64,000 nt of DNA from Rhodobacteraceae bacterium F11138 (GCA_016521575.1 JAEKDP010000011.1:50488-114487), one strand, 5' to 3'. Counted from the stretch's first letter, positions 37,973-47,698 are shown. Notes: generated by a model from the letters alone, not told the origin. Numbers and translations are program-made.

Positions 37973-40486
37973 TTAGTTGGGGCTGATCCGTTCGTTGCGG
38001 ACCTCTGCTTGTTCTGCTTGCGACAGGTTGCTCATCGCACGATCGATCAGTGCTGTGCCGGTCGGCACGTCCTGACCGCGATATCGGGGCGCGCCAAGGT
38101 GCGGGGACTCGCCCTGTCTGCTGATGCCATCCATGTCGAACAGGGTCTGGTCGAAAACGGGGTAGTCCTGGAACTCTGATGGCACGCGTTCACCGGTCAG
38201 AAGCGAAATCACCTTCAGGCTATCCTGCAGGGTTCCGGCCGGGTCGCGGTATGCGATTGCCGTGCCGTCGCGCACAAAGGCATGGTATCCATCGCTATCG
38301 GAGAATTTCAAACGAGGTGTCCCGGCCGCATCAAAGACTACAATGCGCTCGCTTCCACCATCTGAGGCAAATATGGCTGTACCCTGGCGGCTCAGCACTG
38401 CGCCACCTTCGCTGCGGATCCAGTTCGGATCACGCGGGATCGAGAAGATATGCCGCAAAGCCCGACGATCATGGATGAAAACCTCGGCCGCATTCTGCTC
38501 TTTGCGATAAGAGGGTACGGGCTCGAACGCGAAAAGACGCCCATCCGGCAGCCAGGACAGCTCAAAATTCCGACGTTCCGGCAGCGGCAAGGAGTGCACC
38601 GACAGATCGGCCATATTGGTCAGAAAACTCCCTTTTGGCGTTTGGACTGCAAAAGTGCTGTCGTCGTGCGAAAATCCGATGGGCCACACAACGCCCGAGT
38701 AGTTTTCAAGAAGGCCTTGGACATCCGGTACTGGAATCGTGACACTGGACTTGTGCGTCCCGGTACGCCCATCAAAGAAATGAAGCGTCGCGCCGTCCTG
38801 CTCGGTGACGGCCACAATGTCGCCCGTGGAAGAGAAGAAAGGATAGCTCCACGTCAATATTCCTGAACCGTCTGGCTTGCGCAGCTCCGCGACGAACGTC
38901 CCTTCGGGCATGGCGTAAAGCTGGGCTCCGACTTCACTTGTGACAGCCATGACATCACCCGTGGGGCTGACGACGCCGCCGGAAGCGTTGGTGATCGGGA
39001 ATGGGGGTTGCCCCAGCGGCAGCCGAAGGACACGCGCCGCCACACTTCGATAAAGCAGGAGATGAGCCGCCTTGAAGCGCGACAGATCATCAGCAGTCGG
39101 TGTGTCCGGTAATCCTTTGAGCGCTGCGAGGATGGCGCCTTGTCGATCGCCGCTCAAGAGCAAGCGTTCGGCTTCACGCGCGAAACGATCGGAGGTTTCG
39201 ACCAGGGGATCGACCGTCTCATCGGCAATCGACACTGCTGCGCCGGTGCCTGCCTTCCGGGTGAACGTTTTGGCGGCCTCATAGAGCGCCGGACCGGTTG
39301 GAATGCTGTCGGCCAGAAGACCCGCGTGGTTCTGGGTCACCATGAATCCGGCCAGGCTGCCGTCGGGGGCATAAATGGCTTGGTTGAAATCGACGAAATC
39401 CCGAGGCTGGGTCGCCAGCGGTGTACCGTCCATTGCAAATACTTCGACATTCACATCCGATATCCGCATGGAATCACTGCCACGCATGAAACTGATCACC
39501 TGACCATTCCTAGCAAAGCGCAGATCGCCAATATCCCCGACGACCAGCGCAAGCCGCGTGCCATCCAGACCGTAGAGCATTGTCTGTGTGCCCGTTCCAA
39601 TGGCAAAAACGGGAGCGGAAGGAGAGGCCTTCAAATTGCCTTGCGGCGCGTCGATGTTGTCGAGAACCACACGCGCAGTGCCATCAAGCCGATAGGCCAC
39701 GATCCTGGCGCGCCCCGTTTCCTGCGAAATGTTAGCGGCAAGGATGCTGCCATCAGATGCCCAGGCCGATGGCGATACGAATGGGTCGGGGAAACGCAGC
39801 ACGTGTTCGCCAGTGCCGACCGAGAACACGGACGCGCCATTCTGGTTTTTCAGCACAACATGCCGACCGTCGGGCGAGAACAGGATCATAATGGCGTCTG
39901 ACTGGATGCGACCGCGCTCAATTCCTGTTTCGGCGTCAAACAGGATCGTCTGCCCGTCGCCCAGCGAAACGATCCCGAGAGTACCGTCAGGTGAAAATGC
40001 GGCGTGCCCCATGGAGGTCCACGCCGCGCCGATCGGCTGCGACGATATGAAACTGTTGATCACTCTGTTTGTCGCCTGATCCACCAGGTGGACGCTGACC
40101 CGTGCGTTGGGATCGATCGATCCCGAGATCTGTTGCGTGATGAGAGCTCGCCGACCACCGGGGCTGAGAAAGCCCACAGTAAAAAAGTCCCCGGGAAGGT
40201 CGATCCGAATACTACGCGAGGCGAAAGCGCGCCAGAGAGCAGTCCAAGCTTCGGGATATGCTGTGATATCTTCCTCATTCACCCCGTCTGGTAGCCCTCG
40301 CAGGGCTTCCGCGATTGCTGCAGGTCTATTGCCCTGATCAAGCAGCAAGTCGATCGCGCGTTCGGCGTGGGCGCGAGACTCTTGAGGGGACAGGCTGCTC
40401 GCCATGACCGCGGTGCTCGCAAGTAAAACGAGACAAGCGGCGACAACCCGCAATGCGACAGGTCCCAAAAGCCAAACTTTATCCAT
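37973..40486 (-). CDS. Exported double beta-propeller (WD40-like) protein with two helical modules
   Basis: An 837-residue protein with an N-terminal signal or anchor segment (ALRVVAACLVLLASTAVMAS, about 11-30). It is an internal duplication. Helical module 1 (about 38-95: AERAIDLLLDQGNRPAAIAE, ALRGLPDG) precedes a WD40-like stretch with AAFSPDGTLGIVS and MILFSPDGRHVVL. Helical module 2 (about 435-490: EAERLLLSGDRQGAILAALK, GLPDTPT) precedes a second propeller. The helical motif resembles the one found before WD40 repeats in STAND-type signalling ATPases, but no ATPase domain is present. I chose the ATG at 40486, with AGAGGG five bases upstream. Function unknown; a periplasmic scaffold is possible. 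Confidence 0.75.
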   Translation of the reverse strand: MDKVWLLGPVALRVVAACLVLLASTAVMASSLSPQESRAHAERAIDLLLDQGNRPAAIAEALRGLPDGVNEEDITAYPEAWTALWRAFASRSIRIDLPGDFFTVGFLSPGGRRALITQQISGSIDPNARVSVHLVDQATNRVINSFISSQPIGAAWTSMGHAAFSPDGTLGIVSLGDGQTILFDAETGIERGRIQSDAIMILFSPDGRHVVLKNQNGASVFSVGTGEHVLRFPDPFVSPSAWASDGSILAANISQETGRARIVAYRLDGTARVVLDNIDAPQGNLKASPSAPVFAIGTGTQTMLYGLDGTRLALVVGDIGDLRFARNGQVISFMRGSDSMRISDVNVEVFAMDGTPLATQPRDFVDFNQAIYAPDGSLAGFMVTQNHAGLLADSIPTGPALYEAAKTFTRKAGTGAAVSIADETVDPLVETSDRFAREAERLLLSGDRQGAILAALKGLPDTPTADDLSRFKAAHLLLYRSVAARVLRLPLGQPPFPITNASGGVVSPTGDVMAVTSEVGAQLYAMPEGTFVAELRKPDGSGILTWSYPFFSSTGDIVAVTEQDGATLHFFDGRTGTHKSSVTIPVPDVQGLLENYSGVVWPIGFSHDDSTFAVQTPKGSFLTNMADLSVHSLPLPERRNFELSWLPDGRLFAFEPVPSYRKEQNAAEVFIHDRRALRHIFSIPRDPNWIRSEGGAVLSRQGTAIFASDGGSERIVVFDAAGTPRLKFSDSDGYHAFVRDGTAIAYRDPAGTLQDSLKVISLLTGERVPSEFQDYPVFDQTLFDMDGISRQGESPHLGAPRYRGQDVPTGTALIDRAMSNLSQAEQAEVRNERISPN

Positions 40487-40570
40487 GTCACCCTCTGTCG
40501 AAATGCCATGATCAAATGAGATGTGGCGAAACGTTCGGTCATAGCTGCCGAACAAACTCTGGGCGAACAC

Positions 40571-40928
40571 CGCTACGAGTCAAGCAAGAAGGGCCGCTGC
40601 GTGGAGACAAGCCGGTGCTGGTCCTGTACATGATTGCTGGCTGAAAACACGGATGGTGAACTTGGTTGAAGGGCACACGAAGGCTGGAGACCCGTCTTCA
40701 CGGTGGTTCTGAAATCGTGCACATTTCTCCGCAAACAGCTTGTGCCGCAGCCATGCAGGCTTCGGTTTTCATGCCTGATTGTTCAGCGCCCTGAACTCCA
40801 TGGCGCGGGGCCAAAAGCAGCCCCCGAGCGATGAATTTGTGCCCAGATCACATGATCCGCGCACTGTTGACTGTTGCCACCGCCTTTCGGACAGAGTTTT
40901 TCAAAGCCGCGGTCGGCAGGTCGCCAGT
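40571..40928. other. Intergenic stretch before the microcompartment operon's last gene
   Basis: No gene is supported. This is the region downstream of the phosphotransferase gene and upstream of the propeller gene, both on the minus strand, so it should hold the terminator of one and the promoter of the other. I could not identify a clear hairpin. Confidence 0.4.
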
Positions 40929-41936
40929 TCACCCTAGGCTGTCTAGCCAGTCCTGTCCCAGACGCGCCGTAGTCGCGGCAAATCCCGGAGCAAGCTCCTG
41001 CGGCTCTGGCGCTTCGATATGACTGCCGATCCACGCCAGAAGCGCCATACGGCGAAGCATGATGAACGTGTCGATTTCGGCTTCGTCTTCGGCGCTCAAA
41101 TGGCGCACAGAGCGGTACCCTTTCAGCCAGGCGGCCTTGAAATCGGGTATCCGCGGATCGTCTTCGATAAAGCTGATGGCGGCGGCGAAATCATATAGAA
41201 ACCAGCCAAACCCGCAGTCGTCGAAGTCAATCAGCCGCGTGCCGTTCCCGTCGATCAGCAAATTGGCGAGCCGCATATCCGCGTGAATCAGGTTGTATCG
41301 TTCCGGGGCTTTTCCATAGACCTGCAATCGTTTGCCTATGGTGGCTTCCACCCGCTCGAGAACGTCCCCGACGTCTTGGGTCACTTCAGGCGCATCGCGC
41401 CAGTTGCCCCATGTCGGGTTCGCACCGAAGACCGCATCGACATCCCACGTCAGCCGTTCGAAACGGTCCGGTTTTTTCCAGCGGATCGCATGCTCGTGGC
41501 AGCATGCCGCGATTGCACCCAGTTCCTCATATCCGCCGGTCATGTCGCTGGTTTCGTCGGGTGCGTCGCCTTCGACGAAATGGAACAGCACCAGGAAGCG
41601 CGGATCTGGCAGGCCATCGACCCGCGCTTCCTGAATTGGTTGGCCGTCCTTGCCAATGTAATACCCCGGCGTTGCGACAACCTCTTCGGATCTGAGCGCG
41701 TCGAGCCAGGACAATTCACATTCGATCGCACGGCGGGTGTGATAGTTCTCACGATGGACGCGCAGGATGGATTTATAGCCCCCGGGTGCTTCGACCAGAT
41801 AGGTTGCGTTTTCCGAAACATTGATCAGGCGGACCGTTGCATCTTTCGGCACGTCCCAAAACACGAGCGCCTTTTCGGCAAGTTCCTGCAAATGTTCCAG
41901 CAGCCGCTCCAGCGGCAGATCCGATCCGTCCATCAT
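40929..41936 (-). CDS. Aminoglycoside-phosphotransferase-family kinase of the microcompartment operon (probable amino-alcohol kinase)
   Basis: The 335-residue kinase has a choline/homoserine-kinase-like fold. ATP-lobe elements (ENATYLVEAPGGYKSILRVH) come first. The catalytic loop NLIHADMRLANLLIDG contains the His-x-Asp and Asn, and LIDFDDCGFGWFLYDFA contains the metal-binding Asp. It resembles hydroxylysine and ethanolamine-type kinases. In amino-alcohol (RMM-type) microcompartment loci an APH kinase phosphorylates the amino alcohol so that a PLP phospho-lyase can eliminate phosphate and ammonia. It is the last gene of the operon. The two adjacent ATGs at 41936 and 41933 are both possible. 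Confidence 0.85.
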   Translation of the reverse strand: MMDGSDLPLERLLEHLQELAEKALVFWDVPKDATVRLINVSENATYLVEAPGGYKSILRVHRENYHTRRAIECELSWLDALRSEEVVATPGYYIGKDGQPIQEARVDGLPDPRFLVLFHFVEGDAPDETSDMTGGYEELGAIAACCHEHAIRWKKPDRFERLTWDVDAVFGANPTWGNWRDAPEVTQDVGDVLERVEATIGKRLQVYGKAPERYNLIHADMRLANLLIDGNGTRLIDFDDCGFGWFLYDFAAAISFIEDDPRIPDFKAAWLKGYRSVRHLSAEDEAEIDTFIMLRRMALLAWIGSHIEAPEPQELAPGFAATTARLGQDWLDSLG

Positions 41937-41948
41937 TCCCTCCGAACT

Positions 41949-42719
41949 TCAGATTTCTTCGATCGCTTCAAGCGATTCCGGAATGATCTGCCCGCCATCC
42001 ACGACGATCTGCTGGCCGGTGATATAGGCCGCTTCATCCGACGCGAAGAACAGCGCGGCGTTGCCGATGTCTTCGACGCCGCCCAGCCGCTTGAGCGGAA
42101 TCGATGCGGCCATCGTGTCCAGATACTCCTGCCCGAGATCCTGCAGGCCCTCGGTATAGATATTGCCCGGCATCACCGCGTTGATCGTGGTATTGTAGCG
42201 CGACAGTTCCATTGCGGCGGTCTTGAGAAACCCCAGTTGTCCCGATTTCGATGCGCCATAGTGGGCCCAGCCGGGAAAGCCCGTGACCGGTCCCGTGATG
42301 GATGACGTCAGGACAACGCGGCCTTTGCCTTGCTTCTCGAAATGCGGGATCGCCGCCTTTACACACAGAAAGGACGAGCGCAGGTTCGTCGCCATCACCC
42401 CATCCCATTCTTCGGGGTCCATATCCACGATCTTGGTCTGCGGGAAAGCGCCCGCATTGGCACAGATCACGTCCAGACCACCTTGTGCGCTGGCCGTGCT
42501 GTCCATCATCGCCTTGACCGAGTCCCAATCGGACACGTCGCAGATTTCATAGCGCACATCGCCTTCGATTTCGGCGGCGGCCTGTTTCAGCGCCTCTTCG
42601 CCCCGCGCAGTGATCGTCACTTTGGCACCCTGTCGGGCGAAAACCGCAGCGATGCCACGACCGATCCCCTTGGACCCACCGGTCACAATGACACTTTTTC
42701 CCTTTAACGATGTCAGCAT
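41949..42719 (-). CDS. Short-chain dehydrogenase/reductase (probable amino-alcohol dehydrogenase)
   Basis: The 256-residue SDR has the NAD(P) motif TGGSKGIGRGIA (about 14-25), NAG in VICANAGAF, and the catalytic Ser, Tyr and Lys in VVLTSSITGPV and HYGASKSGQLG. The C-terminus GGQIIPESLEAIEEI is longer than usual after the DGG motif and partly helical. RMM-type loci of actinobacteria carry an SDR acting on 1-amino-2-propanol, which supports this role. It lies between the kinase and permease genes, with 12- and 15-bp gaps. Confidence 0.85.
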   Translation of the reverse strand: MLTSLKGKSVIVTGGSKGIGRGIAAVFARQGAKVTITARGEEALKQAAAEIEGDVRYEICDVSDWDSVKAMMDSTASAQGGLDVICANAGAFPQTKIVDMDPEEWDGVMATNLRSSFLCVKAAIPHFEKQGKGRVVLTSSITGPVTGFPGWAHYGASKSGQLGFLKTAAMELSRYNTTINAVMPGNIYTEGLQDLGQEYLDTMAASIPLKRLGGVEDIGNAALFFASDEAAYITGQQIVVDGGQIIPESLEAIEEI

Positions 42720-42734
42720 GGATACCTCCCTATC

Positions 42735-43547
42735 CTAATGTTGAGCGATTTTGCTTTCCTTGTTGGCACGCAGCATCCAGGCGACGCAGAGTGCGGCCAT
42801 GATGATGACGAACGATCCGACCACGGACATGATCCCGAGGGTCGGAACCAGCGGTGAATAGCCCGAGACCATCTTGGCGTAGAGCCATTCGGGCAGAGTT
42901 GAATCCGCGCCGGTGGTAAATAGCGAAAGCGGAAAATTACCCCAGCTGAGCAGGAACGCGAACAGCCCCGCCGATACCAGCCCCGGCATCAGCAACGGCA
43001 GGGTGATCTCGCGCAGGATTGTCGGCGTGCCGGCCCCCATGTCGCGGGCGGCCTCTTCCAGAGCGGGATCGAAACCGTAGGCGCGAATGGCGACGATAAG
43101 CGTGGCGATCGGTGCGATCCAGACCAGGTGTGCCACCACGGCCGTTTTCCATGTCGGGATGATCCCCAGCGAATTGAACCACATCAGAAGTGCCAGCCCC
43201 AGCACGGTTTGCGGAAAGAAGATCGGCAACAGGATCAACTTCTGGAACGCCGTCCGATAGCGCCAGTTGTAGCGGGCAAACGCCAGCGCCCCGAAAAAGG
43301 CGATGACGACCGATATGATGGTAACGATCACCGCGACCGAAAGCGACGTCCAGAGCAGATCCTTCACCGTGCTGCTGGCAAGCGCGTCAGCATACCATTT
43401 GCTGGAATAGCGTTTGATCGGAAAGCTCAGATAGCGCGCACGAGAGACCGAGGCGAATCCGACCGAAACAAGCGGCAGATACAGAAACCCGATAACCAGC
43501 AGGCCATAGATGAACAACACGATCCGGGTCGAACGGGACGCAGGCAT
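42735..43547 (-). CDS. Polyamine-type ABC transporter permease (PotC family)
   Basis: A 270-residue permease with six predicted helices (for example FIYGLLVIGFLYLPLVSVGF near the N-terminus) and the EAA loop EEAARDMGAGTPTILREITL before PLLMPGLVSAG. It pairs with the PotB-type gene that precedes it. The ABC set probably imports the positively charged amino substrate of the microcompartment. The actinobacterial counterparts have, to my knowledge, a single-component permease instead. Confidence 0.9.
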   Translation of the reverse strand: MPASRSTRIVLFIYGLLVIGFLYLPLVSVGFASVSRARYLSFPIKRYSSKWYADALASSTVKDLLWTSLSVAVIVTIISVVIAFFGALAFARYNWRYRTAFQKLILLPIFFPQTVLGLALLMWFNSLGIIPTWKTAVVAHLVWIAPIATLIVAIRAYGFDPALEEAARDMGAGTPTILREITLPLLMPGLVSAGLFAFLLSWGNFPLSLFTTGADSTLPEWLYAKMVSGYSPLVPTLGIMSVVGSFVIIMAALCVAWMLRANKESKIAQH

Positions 43548-44401
43548 CAGCGCTTCCTCCCCATGATGGCGTCAAGGTCGACGCGGCTGACGCCGAGCAG
43601 GGCAAAGGTTCCGATGATGACGATCAGGATCATCGACAGGGCAGAGCCCAGCGGCCAGTCCTGCCCGAATGTGAAGGCGGTCTCGATATCGTCTGCAATC
43701 GCGATCACCGCCTGGCCTCCGAGGATCTTGCTTTCCGCCAGCGCGCCCGCCGCCAGCACAAAGCTCAGCAGCGAACCAACCACGATTCCGGGCGCCGCTT
43801 GCGGGATCTCGATCTGGGTCAGGATTTGCCAGCGTGTCGCCCCCAGGTCGGCGGCAGCCTGCCGCGTGTCATCGGGCACCATGGCGATCCCCTGGGCCAG
43901 GGGAAACAGCATGAACGGCAGATAGACATAGACCAGGCCGAATACGATGATCGGAACACCATAGAGCGGGCTTTCAAAGCCGACCCCGGTCCAGGTCCGG
44001 ATGTGTCCTTCGATCAGGCCGCCCTTCATCAGCGTCAGAACCCAACCGAACAGCCGGATGTTCTCTGAGACAAAGAGGCTCATCACCACGGCAATGGTCA
44101 ACACCAGCGTAAAGCGGCCAAAGACCTTGGCCATACCATAGGCCAGCGGCCAGCACACCACCAGCAGGATCAGCGTCGACGCCAGGGCCATGCCAAGCGA
44201 CCACAGAAGCGATTTGTAGTATCCTTGGCTGAAGAACACCCGATAGGCCGAGAAATCCGGTGTGTTCGACAGGCTGAACACCTTTTGCGGCATGATCGAA
44301 AACAAGGCGATCACCGCCATCGGCGCGAGAAATGCCAGCAACAAGACCGCTGTCATCGGAAGCGCGGAAAGAAACCCCAGTTTGCGATCCAGCCGCTGCA
44401 T
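43547..44401 (-). CDS. Polyamine-type ABC transporter permease (PotB family)
   Basis: The 284-residue permease has a PotB-like N-terminus (LSALPMTAVLLLAFLAPMAV) and the EAA loop QAAADLGATRWQILTQIEIP. Its start overlaps the ATPase stop (ATGA), and its stop overlaps the next start by one base. It therefore belongs firmly to the microcompartment operon. Confidence 0.9.
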   Translation of the reverse strand: MQRLDRKLGFLSALPMTAVLLLAFLAPMAVIALFSIMPQKVFSLSNTPDFSAYRVFFSQGYYKSLLWSLGMALASTLILLVVCWPLAYGMAKVFGRFTLVLTIAVVMSLFVSENIRLFGWVLTLMKGGLIEGHIRTWTGVGFESPLYGVPIIVFGLVYVYLPFMLFPLAQGIAMVPDDTRQAAADLGATRWQILTQIEIPQAAPGIVVGSLLSFVLAAGALAESKILGGQAVIAIADDIETAFTFGQDWPLGSALSMILIVIIGTFALLGVSRVDLDAIMGRKR

Positions 44402-45468
44402 CAGGCTTCTCCGATCAGATGGATATGGTCCGCGTTGAAACCGAGACGGACATGCTGACCGACGGCATTTTCCAACCGGTTTTCGCGCAGTTTCTCGATG
44501 GTGATCAGATCTTCCTGCGGGCCCTTGATTTCGTATTGTATCCGCGATCCCAGGGCATATTCCTCCTGGACCTGCCCTTCGACAAGATAGTCGAACCGGT
44601 CGGTTGCCGAGGCAAATTGCACGTATTCAGGGCGGATCATCAACAGCCCCTTTCCATTGGCCGGCAGACCATCTTGCGTCGTGTTGACGGTCAGACCCGG
44701 GGCGGACAGGGTCTTGCCGTCTTCAGAGGTGACCTCGAACAGGTTCACCTCGCCCATGAATTCGGCCACGAAGCGGCTGACAGGCTTGCCATAGATATCG
44801 TCCGCAACGGCGATCTGCTCAAAACGTCCACCATTCATGATCGCGATCCGATCCGACATCACCATCGCCTCTTCCAGCGAATGGGTGATATAGACAAAGG
44901 TCTTGCCGGTCCGGTGGTGAAGGTCCTTGAGTTCCTTTTCCAGCGTCTTGCGCAGACGGTAATCCAGCGCCGAGAGCGGTTCGTCGAAGAACAGGATCTC
45001 CGGGTCGAACGCCAGGGCGCGGGCCAGGGCCACCCGCTGGCGCTCGCCGCCTGAACATTGAGAAATGCGCTTGTGATAGTAGTCCCGCGGCAGACGCAGC
45101 AGATCCAGCAGCTCCAATGCCCGGTCTCGCCGCTTCTCAGCGGGTTCCTTGCGCAGTTTCAGCGGGAACTCGATGTTCTGGCCGACGGACATGTGCGGGA
45201 ACAGGGCCAGCGACTGGAAGACCATACATGTCGGTCGCAGGTTCGCCGGAGTCTGGTCAATGCGCTGGTCACGCAGATGGATCTCGCCGCTGGTGACCTC
45301 GTCCATACCGACAAGAAGCCGGATCAACGTGGACTTGCCGCTGCCCGAGGGGCCAACGATGGTAAAGAACTCACCCTCGTGAATATCAAGGTCAACCCCG
45401 TGCAATGCCGTGAATGCACTAAATTTCTTTACGACGCCGCGCAGGCGCAGAAGGGCGGATTCTGTCAT
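44401..45468 (-). CDS. Polyamine-type ABC transporter ATPase (PotA family)
   Basis: A 355-residue ATPase with Walker A GPSGSGKST, Q-loop MVFQSLALFPHMSV, signature CSGGERQRVALARALA, Walker B ILFFDEPLSALD and a C-terminal TOBE domain (MIRPEYVQFA). The ATG at 45468 (MTESALLRLRG) fits the family; the frame extends 30 codons upstream. An intercistronic hairpin separates it from the binding-protein gene. Confidence 0.92.
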   Translation of the reverse strand: MTESALLRLRGVVKKFSAFTALHGVDLDIHEGEFFTIVGPSGSGKSTLIRLLVGMDEVTSGEIHLRDQRIDQTPANLRPTCMVFQSLALFPHMSVGQNIEFPLKLRKEPAEKRRDRALELLDLLRLPRDYYHKRISQCSGGERQRVALARALAFDPEILFFDEPLSALDYRLRKTLEKELKDLHHRTGKTFVYITHSLEEAMVMSDRIAIMNGGRFEQIAVADDIYGKPVSRFVAEFMGEVNLFEVTSEDGKTLSAPGLTVNTTQDGLPANGKGLLMIRPEYVQFASATDRFDYLVEGQVQEEYALGSRIQYEIKGPQEDLITIEKLRENRLENAVGQHVRLGFNADHIHLIGEA

Positions 45469-45486
45469 GTATGTGCCTCGGTAGCG

Positions 45487-45519
45487 GATACCTGCGACGG
45501 GTTTGCCATCGCAGGTATC
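45487..45519 (-). promoter_or_regulatory. Intercistronic hairpin after the PotD-type gene
   Basis: A perfect 11-bp inverted repeat, GATACCTGCGA (45487-45497) and TCGCAGGTATC (45509-45519), encloses an 11-base loop. It lies between the binding-protein stop and the ATPase start. This position commonly protects the upstream mRNA so that the binding protein is made in excess. Confidence 0.7.
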
Positions 45520-45526
45520 TGTTTGA

Positions 45527-46663
45527 TCAGGACCTGCGGGCCTGCGTGTAGACGTCAATCAGCGTGTCGTACGAGCTAACGACGTCGTAATCGAGCGATC
45601 GCGCCATGTCCTCGCTCAGGCTGTCCATCTGGATCGCGTCCAGTTCTTCAGCATCGAACAGCGCCATCACGTCCGGGTTGCCCATCTGGCTGACCGGGTT
45701 ATAGGTGCCTTCGGTAAACGCCACCGATTTCGACGCCTCGGGCGATTGCACGTATTCAAGGAACTCTTCAGCCAGGCGGCTGGGATCGGGATTGTTGACC
45801 GCAGAGGTCAATTCGATCCAGACACAGCCCCCTTTGCCGTCCACCGGACCGGATTTCGGGGTAATCGCGCGGACATTCGTGGCGCCGTCATACCGAGCCG
45901 GTGACGCGGTGTAGACACCGCCGGTGAAATAGGCATCGATTTCACCGTTGATGAGCGCGGTGTTCATTGCCACCAGATCGTCGGTCAGCAGTTTCGAGCC
46001 CCCAAAGATCGCTTCTGCCGTGGATTTGAAGCTGTCCAGATCTTCGCCTTCAACCGGTGCGAACGGGTTCAGACCTGCCGCCAGGCACATGTGGATGACG
46101 TTCCAGTTGTCATAGGTCAGAACCCCGTAGCGGTCTTTCATCGCCGGATCCAGGAACAGATTCCAGCCCTGGTCCTCGGCCATTTCGCGGCTGATGACAT
46201 CGGTATTCACGACAAAGCTGAACGGGCCATAGCGCTGCGGCATGCCGATCAGTTCACCATCGTCGGCAAAGGCCAGCGGATAGTCCGTGAACTCCGGCAG
46301 CATCTTTTCGAAATAGGGCATGAACCGGTCTTTGTTCAGAGGCCGGATCAACCCCTCGGGATACAGCTGGTCGCGTGCCCAAGGCTGGTTGACGTTGATC
46401 AGGTCCCAGACATTGGTCTCACCGGCGCGCAGCTTGTTGATCATGTCGGGGTCGGAGGTGCCGCTTTCCGCGCGAACGGTCGCGCCCGGGTGCAGGGCGC
46501 GGAACGGACCCAGGGCCTCGTCGGAATTATATCCTTCCCAGCACAGGATGTTCAGTTGGTCATCGCGCGCGGCCCATGCCGGCCCTGCCAGAGGGCCGAG
46601 TGCCGCCGCCCCCGAAAGCGCCGCTGTTCGGTGGATGAATTGACGCCTGGACAGTTTGGTCAT
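45527..46663 (-). CDS. Polyamine-type ABC transporter binding protein (PotD family) with Tat signal
   Basis: The 378-residue protein has a twin-arginine signal (MTKLSRRQFIHRTAALSGAA, cleavage near AWA-ARD). The mature part is spermidine/putrescine-binding-like: LNILCWEGYNSD, then YGPFSFVVNTDVISRE and an acidic ligand pocket region. The ATG at 46663 starts the Tat motif. Placed inside the microcompartment operon right after the shell genes, it is likely to bind the amino alcohol. The exact ligand is not visible from sequence. Confidence 0.88.
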   Translation of the reverse strand: MTKLSRRQFIHRTAALSGAAALGPLAGPAWAARDDQLNILCWEGYNSDEALGPFRALHPGATVRAESGTSDPDMINKLRAGETNVWDLINVNQPWARDQLYPEGLIRPLNKDRFMPYFEKMLPEFTDYPLAFADDGELIGMPQRYGPFSFVVNTDVISREMAEDQGWNLFLDPAMKDRYGVLTYDNWNVIHMCLAAGLNPFAPVEGEDLDSFKSTAEAIFGGSKLLTDDLVAMNTALINGEIDAYFTGGVYTASPARYDGATNVRAITPKSGPVDGKGGCVWIELTSAVNNPDPSRLAEEFLEYVQSPEASKSVAFTEGTYNPVSQMGNPDVMALFDAEELDAIQMDSLSEDMARSLDYDVVSSYDTLIDVYTQARRS

Positions 46664-46739
46664 GTCTTTGTCTCCTTGTCGGTTTCGATTGTGGGGGATT
46701 TTTCCCTTCTCACTTTGCATTTGACTTCGCGTCGGATTT

Positions 46740-47369
46740 CTAGGACGGGCGTCCTTTGATCGCGCTCAGCACTTCTGTTATGCGGTCGCGGGCGATTTTC
46801 ATGTCCGACAGTGGGCCGGACATGAAAATCCGCCCCGTCGCCCCCATCATCTGTACGTCGTTGATGGTCACGCCGGGGGCCGCTTTTTCGGCTTCGTTGG
46901 CGGCGACACAGGCGAACAGGGCAGGGGCCATTTCATAGATCAGCAGAGCAACCCCGGGGACCAGGATCGAACCGTCGCGCGACCTGTTCAGGATGATCGC
47001 ATGTTGGTCAGACAGGTTCTCGATAATATCATGATAGAGAATTTTCGGTGCCAGCTGGTCTGTCGCCTTGGCGTCGATGCCCTTCAGGATCGCCTTGCCC
47101 GCCGCGTCCAGTTCCTGCATCGAATTCGCATGCAGTTCCAGAAGGCCGAACTGACGTTCGGTAAACAGGATACCCGGCTCCATGTCTGGGGCGACCTTCA
47201 GCGCCAGATCGGTGATACGGTGAATGCTGAGCGCAGGCGCCACTTCGATGATCAGCGAGTTCTGCCCCCGAAAGGGCGGATAGGCGCGGGCGCGCGTTGG
47301 CGAGGACAGATAGGCTGCGAACTGCGGCTGCAAGTCTTCGATGGGGAGATACACGCGAAGTTCTGTCAT
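46740..47369 (-). CDS. BMC-T shell protein (tandem BMC domains), second of two
   Basis: A 209-residue microcompartment shell protein forming pseudo-hexameric trimers. Two BMC domains are visible. The first runs to about residue 100 (SLIIEVAPALSIHRITDLAL, ERQFGLLELHANS). The second (DQHAIILNRSRDGSILVPGV, YEMAPALFACVAANEAEKAA, GATGRIFMSGPLSD) starts near 115. It is a paralogue of the other BMC-T in the operon; both begin MTELR. BMC-T proteins of this layout can form large gated pores, suited to cofactors. Two BMC-T genes against one BMC-H is a shell composition worth noting. Confidence 0.9.
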   Translation of the reverse strand: MTELRVYLPIEDLQPQFAAYLSSPTRARAYPPFRGQNSLIIEVAPALSIHRITDLALKVAPDMEPGILFTERQFGLLELHANSMQELDAAGKAILKGIDAKATDQLAPKILYHDIIENLSDQHAIILNRSRDGSILVPGVALLIYEMAPALFACVAANEAEKAAPGVTINDVQMMGATGRIFMSGPLSDMKIARDRITEVLSAIKGRPS

Positions 47370-47398
47370 GTCCTATCTGTCCTCTTGACCGGCCTTGA

Positions 47399-47677
47399 TT
47401 ATTTCGCGGCTTCGAAATGCTTGCCGAGATCGGCATGCGGGCGCGGAATGACATGCACCGCGGTCACTTCGCCGACCTGACTGGCGGCCTGTGCGCCGGC
47501 CTCGGCCGCTGCTTTCACCGCGCCGACATCGCCCTTGACCACGACCGAAACCAGGCCGCCGCCCACTTCGTTGCGGGCAACGATCTCGACATTTGCCGCC
47601 TTGACCATCGCATCCGCAGCCGACAGGGCGGGCACATAGCCTTTGGTTTCGATCATTCCGATTGCAAGATTTGCCAT
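47399..47677 (-). CDS. BMC-H shell protein (hexamer)
   Basis: A 92-residue single-domain BMC protein, the major facet tile. It has the family start [20 protein letters not shown] and [14 protein letters not shown]. The pore-loop segment [20 protein letters not shown] has Gly-Gly-Gly where PduA-type pores have GSG. The end [13 protein letters not shown] is standard. It lies between BMC-P and BMC-T genes. Confidence 0.96.
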   Translation of the reverse strand: MANLAIGMIETKGYVPALSAADAMVKAANVEIVARNEVGGGLVSVVVKGDVGAVKAAAEAGAQAASQVGEVTAVHVIPRPHADLGKHFEAAK

Positions 47678-47698
47678 TAAAATTTCCTCTCTCGTGTC

